NCBI RefSeq assembly: GCF_004117875.1
Contig: NZ_RAHW01000001.1
Location: forward strand, 62,001 to 126,000
Reading direction: 5' to 3'
Length of the DNA: 64,000 nt
Source: Geomonas oryzae
Lineage (GTDB): Bacteria > Desulfobacterota > Desulfuromonadia > Geobacterales > Geobacteraceae
Each line of letters starts with the position of its first letter. Position 1 is the stretch's first letter. The position numbers and the translations under genes are program-made. Below the pieces are notes generated by a model, which was given only the letters and a program-made list of their open reading frames with translations, was not told where the DNA came from and ran no database searches. Of this stretch, positions 1 to 8,058 are shown in pieces.

Positions 1-439
1 GGCCGTCGGCCTTGATGACGATGGGAATGCCGGTCTTGTCGATGAAATCGATCGCCGCGGGGATCTCGGTGAAGACGCCGTATGCCGCGGTCGGAACGTT
101 GTACTTTTGCATCAGGTCCTTCGAGAATGCCTTGGACGCTTCGATGATGGCGGCGTCCTTGCGCGCGCCGAAGGCCTTCATGCCGTTCTCCTCGAAAAGG
201 TCGACAAGCCCCAGCGAGAGCGGGAGCTCGGGGCCTACCACGGTCAGCTCGACCCCTTCCTTTTTGGCGAAGTCGAGGAGCCCCTGGAGGTTGTCGACGG
301 CGATGTCGACGTTTTCGGCGAGCGTCGCGGTCCCAGGGTTACCCGGAGCGCAGAACACCTTCTCCACGAGCGGGGACTGTGCGATCTTCCAGACCAGCGC
401 GTGCTCGCGCCCGCCGCTGCCTACTACCAATACCTTCAT
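1..439 (-). CDS. purD: Phosphoribosylamine-glycine ligase PurD, N-terminal part (cut by window edge)
   Basis: Purine biosynthesis enzyme that ligates glycine to 5-phosphoribosylamine using ATP in the cytoplasm. Only about 146 N-terminal residues lie in the window. The start at 439 reads MKVLVVGSGGREHALVWKI, the typical PurD opening with the glycine-rich GSGGREHA motif. It is followed by the conserved GNPGTA stretch, the PELPLSLGLVD segment and the beginning of the ATP-grasp domain (FSKDLM, PIVIKADG). It lies downstream of purH on the same strand with a repeat-filled 173-bp gap, so the two are probably co-transcribed. The C-terminal ATP-grasp half is outside the window. Confidence 0.96.
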   Translation of the reverse strand, partial: MKVLVVGSGGREHALVWKIAQSPLVEKVFCAPGNPGTATLAENVDIAVDNLQGLLDFAKKEGVELTVVGPELPLSLGLVDLFEENGMKAFGARKDAAIIEASKAFSKDLMQKYNVPTAAYGVFTEIPAAIDFIDKTGIPIVIKADG

Positions 440-460
440 ATAAGTATCTCCGTGAAATCT

Positions 461-545
461 CCTCCCCCAGGAGGGGGGAGGTCGGGAGGGGGGAAATACA
501 AGCAATCCCCCCTCCCTGGCCCTCCCCCTCCAGGGGAGGGGAGGA
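461..545. repeat. C/G-rich palindromic intergenic repeat (purH-purD gap)
   Basis: Two C-rich/G-rich arms (CCTCCCCCAGGAGGGGGGAG and a related CCTCCCCCTCCAGGGGAGGG) separated by a short A-rich stretch. Each arm can form its own hairpin and the two can also pair with each other. Relatives occur at 55347-55444 and 63104-63150. It fills most of the gap between purH and purD. No reading frame here looks real. Confidence 0.7.
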
Positions 546-612
546 TGCTCAAAACGACAATGGACAAAGACGACGCAGCGTTGTCAATTGTCCATTGTCA
601 ATCATCAATTGA

Positions 613-2175
613 TTAGTGCCTGAAGTGCCTCATCCCTGTGAAGACCATGGCGATGTTGTGCTCGTCGGCGGCGGCGATAACCTCGGCGTCGCGCATGGAG
701 CCGCCCGGCTGGATCACGGCGGTGACGCCTACGCTTGCCGCGTTGTCCAGACCGTCACGGAACGGGAAGAAGGCGTCGGACGCCATGACAGCACCCTGGA
801 CCGGGATACCTGCGTGCTCGGCCTTGATGGCGGCGATGCGTGCGGAGTTGACACGGCTCATCTGGCCGGCGCCCACGCCGACGGTTGCGTTGCTGCGGCC
901 GTAGACGATGGCGTTGGATTTTACGAACTTGGCGACGCGCCAGGTGAAGAGGAGGTCTTCCATCTCCTGGTCGGTCGGTGCGCGCTTGGTCACCACCTTG
1001 AGCTCGGTGAAGAGTTCGAGGTCGGCGTCCTGCACCAGCATCCCGCCGTTCACGCGTTTGAAATCGAAGCGCGCTGCGGGCTGTTCCGGCCAGAAACCGC
1101 ACTCCATGAGGCGGACGTTCTTCTTGGCGGCGACGATCTCGCTCGCGGCCTCGGTGACCTTCGGCGCGATGATCACCTCGACGAACTGGCGCTCCACGAT
1201 GGCGCGCGCGGTGGTCTCGTCGAGTTCGCGGTTGAAGGCGATGATGCCGCCGAAGGCGGACTCGGGATCGGTCTTGTAGGCGAGGTCGTAGGCTTCCATG
1301 ATGCTGCCGGCAACCGCGACGCCGCAGGGGTTCGCGTGCTTCACGATGACGCATGCGGGCTGGTCGAACTGCTTCACGCACTCGAGCGCCGCATCGGTGT
1401 CGCCGATGTTGTTGTAGGAGAGTTCCTTGCCCTGGATCTGGCGTGCGGTGGAGATGGAGGCTTCCTTCGCCCCCTTCTCGACGTAGAAGGCGCCGGACTG
1501 GTGCGGGTTCTCGCCGTAGCGCATCCCCTGGGCCAGCTTGTACTGCATGGTGAGGGTGTCCGGGTACTTGGCGACGCCTTCGCCGGTGCGTGCGCCAAGC
1601 CAGTTGGAGATGGCGCCGTCGTATGCCGCGGTGTGCTGGTATACCTTCACCGCCAGGCGGAAGTTGGTCTCGCGGGAGACGCTGCCGCCGGTAGCCTTCA
1701 TCTCGTCAAGCACGGTCGCGTAGTCGGCGTGGTCGACGATGACGGTGACGTCGCGGTTGTTCTTGGCCGCGGAGCGGAGCATGGTCGGGCCGCCGATATC
1801 GATGTTCTCGATGGCGTCTTCCATGGTGCAGTCTTCCTTCGCAACGGTCGCCTCGAACGGGTAGAGGTTCACCACCACCATGTCGATCGGCTCGATGCCG
1901 TGCTCCTGCATCTTGGCGACGTGCGCCGGGTTCTCACGCATCCCGAGGATGCCGCCGTGCACCTTCGGGTGCAGCGTTTTGACCCTGCCGTCCAGCATCT
2001 CGGGGAAACCGGTGAACTCGGAAACGTCCTTCACCGGGATGCCCGCCTCACGCAAAAGCTTCGCCGTCCCGCCGGTGGAGAGGATCTCCACGCCGTAACC
2101 GGCCAATGCCCGGGAAAATTCCACCACTCCAGCCTTCTCCGACACGCTTACCAGCGCGCGCCCAATCTTTGCCAT
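613..2175 (-). CDS. purH: Bifunctional AICAR transformylase / IMP cyclohydrolase PurH
   Basis: Catalyses the last two steps of IMP synthesis: formylation of AICAR with 10-formyl-THF and ring closure. The 520-residue protein has the usual family length. The N-terminal MGS-like cyclohydrolase domain is recognisable by [35 protein letters not shown] and [14 protein letters not shown]. The transformylase domain carries RYGENPHQ, the KHANPCGVA motif with the catalytic Lys-His, and [10 protein letters not shown]. The ATG start at 2175 has a GGAGCG ribosome-binding site. It sits upstream of purD on the same strand, fitting a purine operon. Nothing is unusual in the coding sequence. Confidence 0.98.
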   Translation of the reverse strand: MAKIGRALVSVSEKAGVVEFSRALAGYGVEILSTGGTAKLLREAGIPVKDVSEFTGFPEMLDGRVKTLHPKVHGGILGMRENPAHVAKMQEHGIEPIDMVVVNLYPFEATVAKEDCTMEDAIENIDIGGPTMLRSAAKNNRDVTVIVDHADYATVLDEMKATGGSVSRETNFRLAVKVYQHTAAYDGAISNWLGARTGEGVAKYPDTLTMQYKLAQGMRYGENPHQSGAFYVEKGAKEASISTARQIQGKELSYNNIGDTDAALECVKQFDQPACVIVKHANPCGVAVAGSIMEAYDLAYKTDPESAFGGIIAFNRELDETTARAIVERQFVEVIIAPKVTEAASEIVAAKKNVRLMECGFWPEQPAARFDFKRVNGGMLVQDADLELFTELKVVTKRAPTDQEMEDLLFTWRVAKFVKSNAIVYGRSNATVGVGAGQMSRVNSARIAAIKAEHAGIPVQGAVMASDAFFPFRDGLDNAASVGVTAVIQPGGSMRDAEVIAAADEHNIAMVFTGMRHFRH

Positions 2176-2224
2176 TGCTCGCTCCTTTTTTGCTGCCTTG
2201 ATGTTGATCTAAAATCTAAAAGCA

Positions 2225-2343
2225 TTAACCACAGAGGGCACAGAGGACCACTGAGGACACAGAGGATGAATCGAGGGTCAAACCTTTAAGTCTTTACGCC
2301 TTTCCTCTGAGACCTCTGTGAACCTCTGAGTCCTCTGTGGTCA
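2225..2343. repeat. Inverted 'CACAGAGGACACAGAGG' intergenic repeat
   Basis: The left arm contains ACCACAGAGGGCACAGAGGA and the right arm ends TGAGTCCTCTGTGGT. The arms are imperfect inverted copies about 40 bp long with a short centre, and internally the ACAGAGG heptad recurs. The element fills the gap between the RACo-like gene and purH. Similar short repeats are widespread between genes in environmental bacteria; any function here is unknown. Confidence 0.7.
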
Positions 2344-2355
2344 GGCTTCAAGTTT

Positions 2356-3603
2356 TTAAGGGAAGTCTATATTCGCAAGGAAGTGCTTTTCGAAGAGCGG
2401 TGTGCCGGAAAGAGGGATGACGCGGACCTTTTGGGCCAGGTCCTCGATCTCATCTACGCCTTCCGTGGCGAGCAGAACCCGCTCCACCCCGGCAAGCGCC
2501 CCTTCCCTGACAAAACTCGTGATTCTTACCATCTTTTCGTTGAAAATTCCAACCTTTTTTAGCACATCCGGCGCCAGCACCGCCCCGAAGGAGCCGGTCA
2601 GGACCACCCGGGAAACGTCGTCAGCGGAAAGCCCGGCCTTCCCCAAAAGGATCTCCATCCCGCCGCGCATCGCCCCCTTGGCGAGCTGCAGCGCGCGGAT
2701 GTCCTCCTGGTCGAGATACACCACGCCTTTCGCGTCGCGGTGCAGGACGAAGGCGGGGATGCCGTTCACTTCCTGCACGCGGTTCGCCAGGTTCGAGTCG
2801 ATCTCAGCGGCGGGGAGCAGACGGCCGGTGGCGTCGACGATCCCTTCTTCAAGGAGTGCCGCGACGGTGTCGAGGACGCCGGTACCGCAGATGCCGCGCG
2901 GCGGGGCGCCGGGAATGGTGCTGATGACGACGCGGTCCCCGTCGATGCGCACGCCGCTCACCGCTCCGGGGAGCGCCGCCATGCCGCACTTGAGGTTCCC
3001 TCCCTCGAAAGCCGGGCCAGCGGCGGCCGAGGTGGCGAGGTAACGCTCGCCGTCGAAAAGCGCGATCTCGGCGTTGGTGCCGACGTCGAGAAAGAGGGTT
3101 CCCGCCGCGGGCCTCTCGGTCATGCCGAAGAGAAAGGCGAGCAGGTCGCCGCCGACGAAACCGCCGGGGAGCGGCAGCAGGTAGGCGGGGCAGTCGCGCG
3201 TCCAGCCAAGTTCGAGGGTCGAGACGGATTTTCCGGCGGAGAACAGGGGGCGAAACGGGGGGTGGGCAAGCGACTCGACCGGCAACGCCAGCGCGATCGT
3301 CTCCATGGAAGGGTTTCCGGCTATGGCCACGCGGGCGAGGTCGTTAGAACCGGCGCCGACTTCGGCCAGGAGTTCCGCGGTCATCCGTTCCATCTCGCGG
3401 GCCAGCGCCACCTGCATGGCGCGCAGCGTTTCGGGATCTCCACCGGCGGTGAGGCGGGCGAGGACATCGGCGCCCCAGGGGCGTTGCGGGTTGAGGGCGC
3501 CGGTGGCGGCGAGGCGTTTTCCGGTCGACGGGTCGAGCAGCGACGCGGCGATGGTGGTGGTGCCGAGGTCGAAGGCGGCGGCAAGCCGCCTAGACGAAGA
3601 CAA
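2356..3603 (-). CDS. ASKHA-fold ATPase, RACo C-terminal (DUF4445) family, corrinoid-activator-like
   Basis: Related to the ATP-dependent activators that reductively reactivate corrinoid proteins. Visible actin-like motifs are [13 protein letters not shown] near the N-terminus, [14 protein letters not shown] mid-protein, [15 protein letters not shown], and [11 protein letters not shown] near the C-terminus. The frame stays open upstream, but that part is compositionally unlike protein and overlaps selD. A TTG at 3603, with GGAGAG just upstream and overlapping the selD stop, gives 415 residues and puts the ATPase motif at the start. The N-terminal 2Fe-2S ferredoxin domain of full RACo proteins is absent, so electrons would need another source. 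The overlap suggests translational coupling with selD. The substrate is unknown. Confidence 0.75.
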   Translation of the reverse strand: MSSSRRLAAAFDLGTTTIAASLLDPSTGKRLAATGALNPQRPWGADVLARLTAGGDPETLRAMQVALAREMERMTAELLAEVGAGSNDLARVAIAGNPSMETIALALPVESLAHPPFRPLFSAGKSVSTLELGWTRDCPAYLLPLPGGFVGGDLLAFLFGMTERPAAGTLFLDVGTNAEIALFDGERYLATSAAAGPAFEGGNLKCGMAALPGAVSGVRIDGDRVVISTIPGAPPRGICGTGVLDTVAALLEEGIVDATGRLLPAAEIDSNLANRVQEVNGIPAFVLHRDAKGVVYLDQEDIRALQLAKGAMRGGMEILLGKAGLSADDVSRVVLTGSFGAVLAPDVLKKVGIFNEKMVRITSFVREGALAGVERVLLATEGVDEIEDLAQKVRVIPLSGTPLFEKHFLANIDFP

Positions 3604-4621
3604 GGGTGCTCTCCGCGGCGGGAACGACCTCGCCGATCGCCGCGGCAAAGAGGCCGGAAGCCTCGGCGCGGGAGAGGAATTCGCGGGCGTCCGACGGTGC
3701 CAGGGAGATGAGAAGGCCACCCGAGGTTTGCGGATCGAAGAGCGGCAGGAGGGAATCACCGGTGGCACCGGTGACGTGCGCCTCGTAGTGCTGGCGATTT
3801 CTGTAACACCCGGCGGGGACCATGCCGTCGTCGATGAGGGCGGGGACACCGTTCATGACCGGGACTTCAGCGAGCTCGATGCGGAAGGAAACGCCGGCGC
3901 CGAGTGCCATCTCGCAGGCGTGCCCGATGAAACCGAAACCGGTCACGTCGGTCGCCGCGGTCGCGTTGCAGGCGAGCATCAGCTCGCACGCCTTCGCGTT
4001 CAGGGTGGTCATCCAGGAGATCGCCTCGGCCTCGAGCGCGGCGTCGATCATCTCCGCCTTGATCGCGGTGGAAACGATGCCGGTCCCGAGCGGCTTGGTG
4101 AGGACGAGGAGGTCGCCAGGACGCGCGGTGCAGTTGCGTACGATGCGGGCGGGATCGATGAGGCCGGTGACGGCGAGGCCGAACTTCAGTTCGTCGTCCT
4201 CGACGGTGTGGCCGCCGACGAGACACGCACCGGACTCCTTGAGCGCATCGGCGCCGCCCGCGAGGATCGCGGCGAGCACCGAGGTCGGGAGCGAGCAGGC
4301 CGGGAAGAAGGCGAGGTTCATCGCCGTCGCAGGTTTCCCGCCCATGGCGTAGACGTCGGAGAGCGCGTTGGCCGCGGCGATGCGTCCGAAGGTGAACGGG
4401 TCGTCAACGAGCGGCGTGATGATGTCGGTCGTCTCCACCAGGGCGAGGTTATCCGTTATGCGGTAGATTCCCGCGTCCTCGGCCCCCTCGACGCCGACGA
4501 TGAGGTTCGGGTCGTCCGAGCGGGTTATGTCGCGAATGGCATCTTCCAGGCCCGCCGGGCCCAGCTTGGCGGCTCAACCCGCCGCCTGCACCATCGCTGT
4601 GAGACGTACCTTGTCAGTCAT
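3590..4621 (-). CDS. selD: Selenide, water dikinase SelD, itself a selenoprotein (Sec at residue 16)
   Basis: Makes selenophosphate from selenide and ATP for selenocysteine and selenouridine synthesis. The ATG at 4621 opens [15 protein letters not shown], followed by an in-frame TGA at 4574-4576 and then [11 protein letters not shown]. This is the conserved catalytic loop where other SelD proteins have Cys or Sec before AAK. Downstream sequence is typical Sel[40 protein letters not shown] and DPQTSGGLL. Reading TGA as Sec gives 343 residues, normal for the family. An annotator that stops at TGA would start at Met 4438 and lose about 61 residues including the active site. The ASKHA gene overlaps its 3' end. 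Confidence 0.93.
4546..4564 (-). promoter_or_regulatory. Candidate bacterial SECIS hairpin of selD
   Basis: Nine bases after the UGA, the mRNA can form an 8-bp stem (CUGGGCCC with GGGCCUGG, including two G-U pairs) closed by a GGC loop. Bacterial SECIS elements lie immediately 3' of the UGA inside the coding region, so position and size fit. The loop sequence alone does not prove SelB binding. Confidence 0.45.
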
Positions 4622-4645
4622 AAAAACCTCGGAAAACCTGAAATA

Positions 4646-4826
4646 AAAACCATTGGCCACGGAGAAAATCTGAGGAAATCTGAGAACGGCAAAAACCAAA
4701 ACCCTTCATAAAGGAGAACATCTAAAATCTGAGTCAAAAGGCACGAGAGGTTCTTTTTGTTTTTCAAACCCAAAAGCCTTAGGTTTTCTCCGAAGTTCTC
4801 AGATTTTCTCCGTGGCCAATGGTTTT
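4646..4826. repeat. Perfect 29-bp inverted repeat, MITE-like, between alr and selD
   Basis: The 29 bases at 4646-4674 (starting AAAACCATTGGCCACGGAG) are exactly complementary to 4798-4826. The roughly 120 bp between them contain further diverged inverted copies of the GGTTTTCTCCG / CTGAGGAAATCTGAG type. No transposase or convincing reading frame is present. It occupies almost all of the 223-bp gap. Confidence 0.75.
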
Positions 4827-4844
4827 GGGATTTGCTTCTCGGGG

Positions 4845-5984
4845 CTACCCGATGTACACCCTGCGCACGCGGCGGGTGGCTAGGCCGCACATGATCTCGT
4901 AGGGGATGGTGCCCGCCTTGTCGGCGAGTTCTTCGGCGCTGATGCGGTCCCCCATCGGGTCGGGCCCCAGAAGGGTCACCTCGTCGCCGACCTCTACCCC
5001 TTTGATATTGGTCACGTCGAGCATGATCCAGTCCATGCAGACCGTGCCGGATACCCGGGCACGCTGGCCGCGGATGAGCGCCTCTCCCTTGTTGGTGAGG
5101 CTGCGGCAGTATCCGTCCGCGTAACCGACCGGAACACTGGCGATGAGGGTGCGCTCTTTCGCGACGAAGCGCCTGCCGTAACTTATGCTGGTTCCCGGTT
5201 CCACCCACTTGAGCATCGCCACCCGGCTTTTAAGCCGCATCACCTGGATGAACTGATCGTGGTCAGCGAAATCAGAGGAGGGAGCGGCGCCGTACAGGAT
5301 GATACCGGGGCGCACCAGGTTGCAGAAGGGAAGATCGACTCCGAGGATGGCGGCGCTGTTCGCAGTGTGGATGTAGCGGGGCTCGAACCCTTGGCGCCGC
5401 GCCTCCATGACGGCGGCGTTGAAGCGCTCGGCTTGCAGTTTCGTGAAGGCGATGCCGTCCGGGTCAAGCTCGTCGGCGCTCGCGAAGTGGGAGAAGATCC
5501 CCTCCAGCTCGAGGTTCTTGAACTGCTTCAGCTTCTCGAGGAACTCCGGCACCTTGTCCCAGGTGACACCCAGGCGCCCCATGCCGGTGTCGACCTTCAG
5601 GTGGATCTTCGCCTTGCGGTAACACTTGATCTCTACCGCCGCCTGGTCCAACGCGGCCGCCTGCTCCAGGGAGTAGAGCGCGGTGGAGATGTTGAGGCCG
5701 ATGCAGCGCCTCTCCTCGCCGGGATAGATGCCTCCAAGGATCAGCACCGGGCGGGAGATGCCGCTCATGCGCAGTTGCACCCCTTCCGCGAGAAAGGCCA
5801 CCGCGAAGGCGTCCACGCCGAGCTTCTCCAACTCCTCGGAAACGTACTGGAAACCGTGGCCGTAGGCGTCCGCCTTCACCACGGCAAGGATGCCGCACCC
5901 CTCGGGCACCCGCTTCTGGACCAGGCCGAAGTTGTGCCGAAGCGCGGCAAGATCTATCTCAACTACCGTCGGACGACTGTCCAT
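4845..5984 (-). CDS. alr: Alanine racemase
   Basis: PLP enzyme that interconverts L- and D-alanine for peptidoglycan synthesis. The 379 residues match the usual length. Lys37 in [11 protein letters not shown] is the PLP-binding lysine. The substrate-binding and catalytic tyrosine region of the second monomer is visible as [14 protein letters not shown], followed by the VGYADGYCR and [11 protein letters not shown] segments of the C-terminal beta domain. The ATG at 5984 follows CAGGAAAAAAT. It lies alone between repeat elements, divergent from the TPP-riboswitch-controlled thi genes. Confidence 0.97.
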   Translation of the reverse strand: MDSRPTVVEIDLAALRHNFGLVQKRVPEGCGILAVVKADAYGHGFQYVSEELEKLGVDAFAVAFLAEGVQLRMSGISRPVLILGGIYPGEERRCIGLNISTALYSLEQAAALDQAAVEIKCYRKAKIHLKVDTGMGRLGVTWDKVPEFLEKLKQFKNLELEGIFSHFASADELDPDGIAFTKLQAERFNAAVMEARRQGFEPRYIHTANSAAILGVDLPFCNLVRPGIILYGAAPSSDFADHDQFIQVMRLKSRVAMLKWVEPGTSISYGRRFVAKERTLIASVPVGYADGYCRSLTNKGEALIRGQRARVSGTVCMDWIMLDVTNIKGVEVGDEVTLLGPDPMGDRISAEELADKAGTIPYEIMCGLATRRVRRVYIG

Positions 5985-6092
5985 ATTTTTTCCTGCATAG
6001 GATTATCTGAATAAAATCAGGCCGGGAGCACCCGGCCAGTGATTTTTCTACCACTTTAGCCATTCAGTGTAAAGGTAAAAACCCGAAAGCGA

Positions 6093-6121
6093 TTGACTTT
6101 GCAAGAGGATTCCATTATGTT
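6093..6121 (+). promoter_or_regulatory. Sigma-70-type promoter for the thi riboswitch transcript
   Basis: TTGACT at 6093-6098 and TATGTT at 6116-6121, separated by exactly 17 bp. It is placed just upstream of the TPP aptamer, as expected for the thiED-thiC leader. Confidence 0.6.
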
Positions 6122-6139
6122 TACGCGCAGCAAAAAGGC

Positions 6140-6225
6140 CAGCTAGGGGAGTTCGCGAGGACTGAGACAGGGCGACCTGAACCCTTTGAACCTGATCCGG
6201 GTAGCACCGGCGTAGGGAAGCGGCG
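6140..6225 (+). ncRNA. TPP riboswitch (THI element)
   Basis: Contains the hallmark THI-box strings ACTGAGA (6161-6167), ACCCTTTGAACCTGATC (6181-6197) and the 3' GGGTAGCACCGGCGTAGGGA helix (6200-6219), in correct order and spacing, with a variable arm between. It binds thiamine pyrophosphate. A rho-independent terminator follows 27 bases downstream, so the likely mechanism is premature termination of the thiED-thiC mRNA when TPP is plentiful. Confidence 0.95.
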
Positions 6226-6251
6226 CGCACTCCGACCTTTCGATTCATGGA

Positions 6252-6278
6252 GCCGTGACCTTCCGTCGCGGCTTTTTT
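6252..6278 (+). terminator. Rho-independent terminator, expression platform of the TPP riboswitch
   Basis: Perfect 8-bp stem GCCGTGAC / GTCGCGGC (one G-U) with loop CTTCC, followed by six T residues (6273-6278). Its position directly after the aptamer and before the coding region fits riboswitch attenuation. Confidence 0.88.
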
Positions 6279-6301
6279 GTTTTTTGTCCTTCAGAAGCCT
6301 C

Positions 6302-6401
6302 AACGCAAAGGCGCAGAAACGCCAAGAGAGGCTTCAAGAGACAATAGAGACAAACCTCCTTGTTTTACTTTTGCGTCTTCGCGGCTCCGCGTCTTTGCGT
6401 T
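6302..6401. repeat. Inverted 'AACGCAAAGGCGC' intergenic repeat
   Basis: The left arm AACGCAAAGGCGCAGAAACG and right arm CGCGTCTTTGCGTT are inverted, with diverged internal copies (TTTTGCGTCTTCGCGG). It lies between the riboswitch terminator and the thiED start, so it forms part of the 5' leader of the thi mRNA whenever termination is bypassed. Confidence 0.7.
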
Positions 6402-6420
6402 ACAGCTTTTGAGGTGACTC

Positions 6421-7875
6421 GTGTTGAAACTCGTGGTGGACCATAGCGGCAGGGAACGGCGTGTTGCGGGACTGTACCTGATTACGGACCAGGGCGATCG
6501 GCTGCTGCCGCGCGTGCGCGAAGCGCTCTCCTCGGGGGGCGTCGCCATTTTGCAGTACCGGGACAAGCTGCGCAGCTACGAGGAGCGTCTTGAGCTCGGG
6601 CAAGACCTGAAGCGGCTGTGCGCAGAGTTCCAGGCGAAGTTCATCGTGAACGACGACCTGAAGCTCGCGCTCGAACTGGACGCGGACGGCGTACATCTCG
6701 GGCAGGAGGACGGCGATTTCGCCGCAGCGAGGGAAGCGCTCGGTCCCAGGAAGCTCATCGGCATCTCCACCCACTCGGTTGAAGAGGCTCTGGCCGCACA
6801 AAAGGACGGAGCCGACTACATCGGTTTCGGCTCGCTCTACCCCACCGACACCAAGGATGTCGAGTACATCCAGGGTCCGGAGGCGCTCGCCCTCGTGCGC
6901 GAGAAGGTGAAGCTCCCCATCGTCGCCATCGGCGGCATCAACCGGGACAACGCCTGCGCGGTCATCGACGCCGGCGCCGACTCCATCGCGGTCATTTCCG
7001 CAGTCCTCTCCGCACGCTCTCCCGGGCTCGCGGCGACCGAACTGTCGCTTTTGTTCAACCGCCGCATGATGCACCCGCGCGGCGCAGTGCTCACCATCGC
7101 CGGCAGTGACTCCGGCGGCGGAGCGGGGATCCAGGCCGACCTCAAGACCGTCACGCTCCTCGGGAGCTACGGCGCCTCCGCCATCACGGCCCTCACCGCC
7201 CAGAACACCCGCGGCGTTACCGGCATCCACCCGTCCCCTCCCGCCTTCCTCGCCGACCAGATCGACGCCGTGCTCTCGGACATCCCGATCGACGTGGTGA
7301 AGATCGGCATGCTCTCTTCGCCGGAAAACGCGGAAATCGTCGCCGACAAGCTGACCGCTTACGAGATGCGGATGGTGGTGCTCGACCCGGTGATGACCGC
7401 GAAAGGCGGGGTGTCCCTCATCGAGGATGAGGCCCTTTCGGTGCTGAAGAAACGCCTGGTTCCGCTTAGCTACCTGGTCACCCCGAACATCCCGGAAGCC
7501 GAGGCGCTCACCGGTCTCACCATCACCGACACCGCCGGGATGGAGCTCGCGGCGCGGGCGCTGCACCTCATGGGGGCGAAGCACGTGCTCATCAAGGGGG
7601 GGCACCTGACCGAGGGGGTCGTCACCGACATCCTCTTCGACGGGCACGATTTCAACCGCTACAGCGCGCCGCGCGTCCTCACGCGAAACACCCACGGCAC
7701 CGGCTGCACGCTCGCCTCGGCGATCGCGACTTATCTCGCCCAGGGAGAACCGCTTCCCGGCGCGGTATTGCGCGGGAAGCTTTTCGTCACCCGCGCCATC
7801 AAGTACGCTCAGCAGCTAGGCCGCGGGCACGGCCCGGTGAACCACTTCCTCGCGGCAAGGGACCAGGGAGAATAA
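6421..7875 (+). CDS. thiED: Fused thiamine-phosphate synthase ThiE - HMP(-P) kinase ThiD
   Basis: Joins two consecutive thiamine steps: ThiD phosphorylates HMP and HMP-P, and ThiE couples HMP-PP to thiazole phosphate. Residues about 1-215 are ThiE (GLYLITDQGDR, FIVNDDLKLAL, GVHLGQEDGDF, GFGSLYPTDTK, AIGGIN). Residues about 222-484 are ThiD (VLTIAGSDSGGGAGIQADLK, VLDPVMTAKGG, GTGCTLASAIATYL). The GTG start at 6421 has GAGGTGA upstream. It is controlled by the TPP riboswitch at 6140-6278 and followed by thiC on the same strand. Some ThiD-ThiE fusions have the opposite domain order; here ThiE comes first. Confidence 0.95.
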   Translation: MLKLVVDHSGRERRVAGLYLITDQGDRLLPRVREALSSGGVAILQYRDKLRSYEERLELGQDLKRLCAEFQAKFIVNDDLKLALELDADGVHLGQEDGDFAAAREALGPRKLIGISTHSVEEALAAQKDGADYIGFGSLYPTDTKDVEYIQGPEALALVREKVKLPIVAIGGINRDNACAVIDAGADSIAVISAVLSARSPGLAATELSLLFNRRMMHPRGAVLTIAGSDSGGGAGIQADLKTVTLLGSYGASAITALTAQNTRGVTGIHPSPPAFLADQIDAVLSDIPIDVVKIGMLSSPENAEIVADKLTAYEMRMVVLDPVMTAKGGVSLIEDEALSVLKKRLVPLSYLVTPNIPEAEALTGLTITDTAGMELAARALHLMGAKHVLIKGGHLTEGVVTDILFDGHDFNRYSAPRVLTRNTHGTGCTLASAIATYLAQGEPLPGAVLRGKLFVTRAIKYAQQLGRGHGPVNHFLAARDQGE

Positions 7876-7893
7876 CCGAAGCCGCAGGCCCAT

Positions 7894-8008
7894 CCTCCCT
7901 CTCCCCCTGGGAGAGGGTCGGGGTGAGGGCGTAGCAACTACCACCCAATTCACTTCGTGGCGTCGCCCTCACCCGGCCTTCGGCCGCCCTCTCCCGAAGG
8001 GCGAGGGT
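7894..8008. repeat. Paired REP-like 'CCCTCTCCC...GGGAGAGGG' palindromes
   Basis: The left unit, CCCTCTCCCCCTGGGAGAGG followed by GTCGGGGTGAGGGCG, is repeated in inverted orientation on the right (CGCCCTCACCCGG, then CCCTCTCCCGAAGGGCGAGG). It lies in the thiED-thiC gap. Relatives lie at 49887-49924 and 53306-53397, making a dispersed family. Confidence 0.75.
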
Positions 8009-8058
8009 ACACTACGAACTCAATTTGCCTTACAGATCCATTCAACAAAGGAGCAACC

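Noticed and set aside
616-2289. Long plus-strand open frame (557 codons) opposite purH
   Set aside because: It is the antisense shadow of purH in GC-rich DNA; its product is His/Val/Gly/Asp-rich with no domain, and purH on the other strand is unmistakable. The same reasoning removes the other long antisense frames (e.g. 2740-3711, 8020-9279, 22602-24626, 41964-43160).
3590-4438. SelD starting at Met 4438
   Set aside because: This start omits the conserved catalytic loop; the sequence upstream of it is clearly SelD once the TGA at 4574-4576 is read as selenocysteine.
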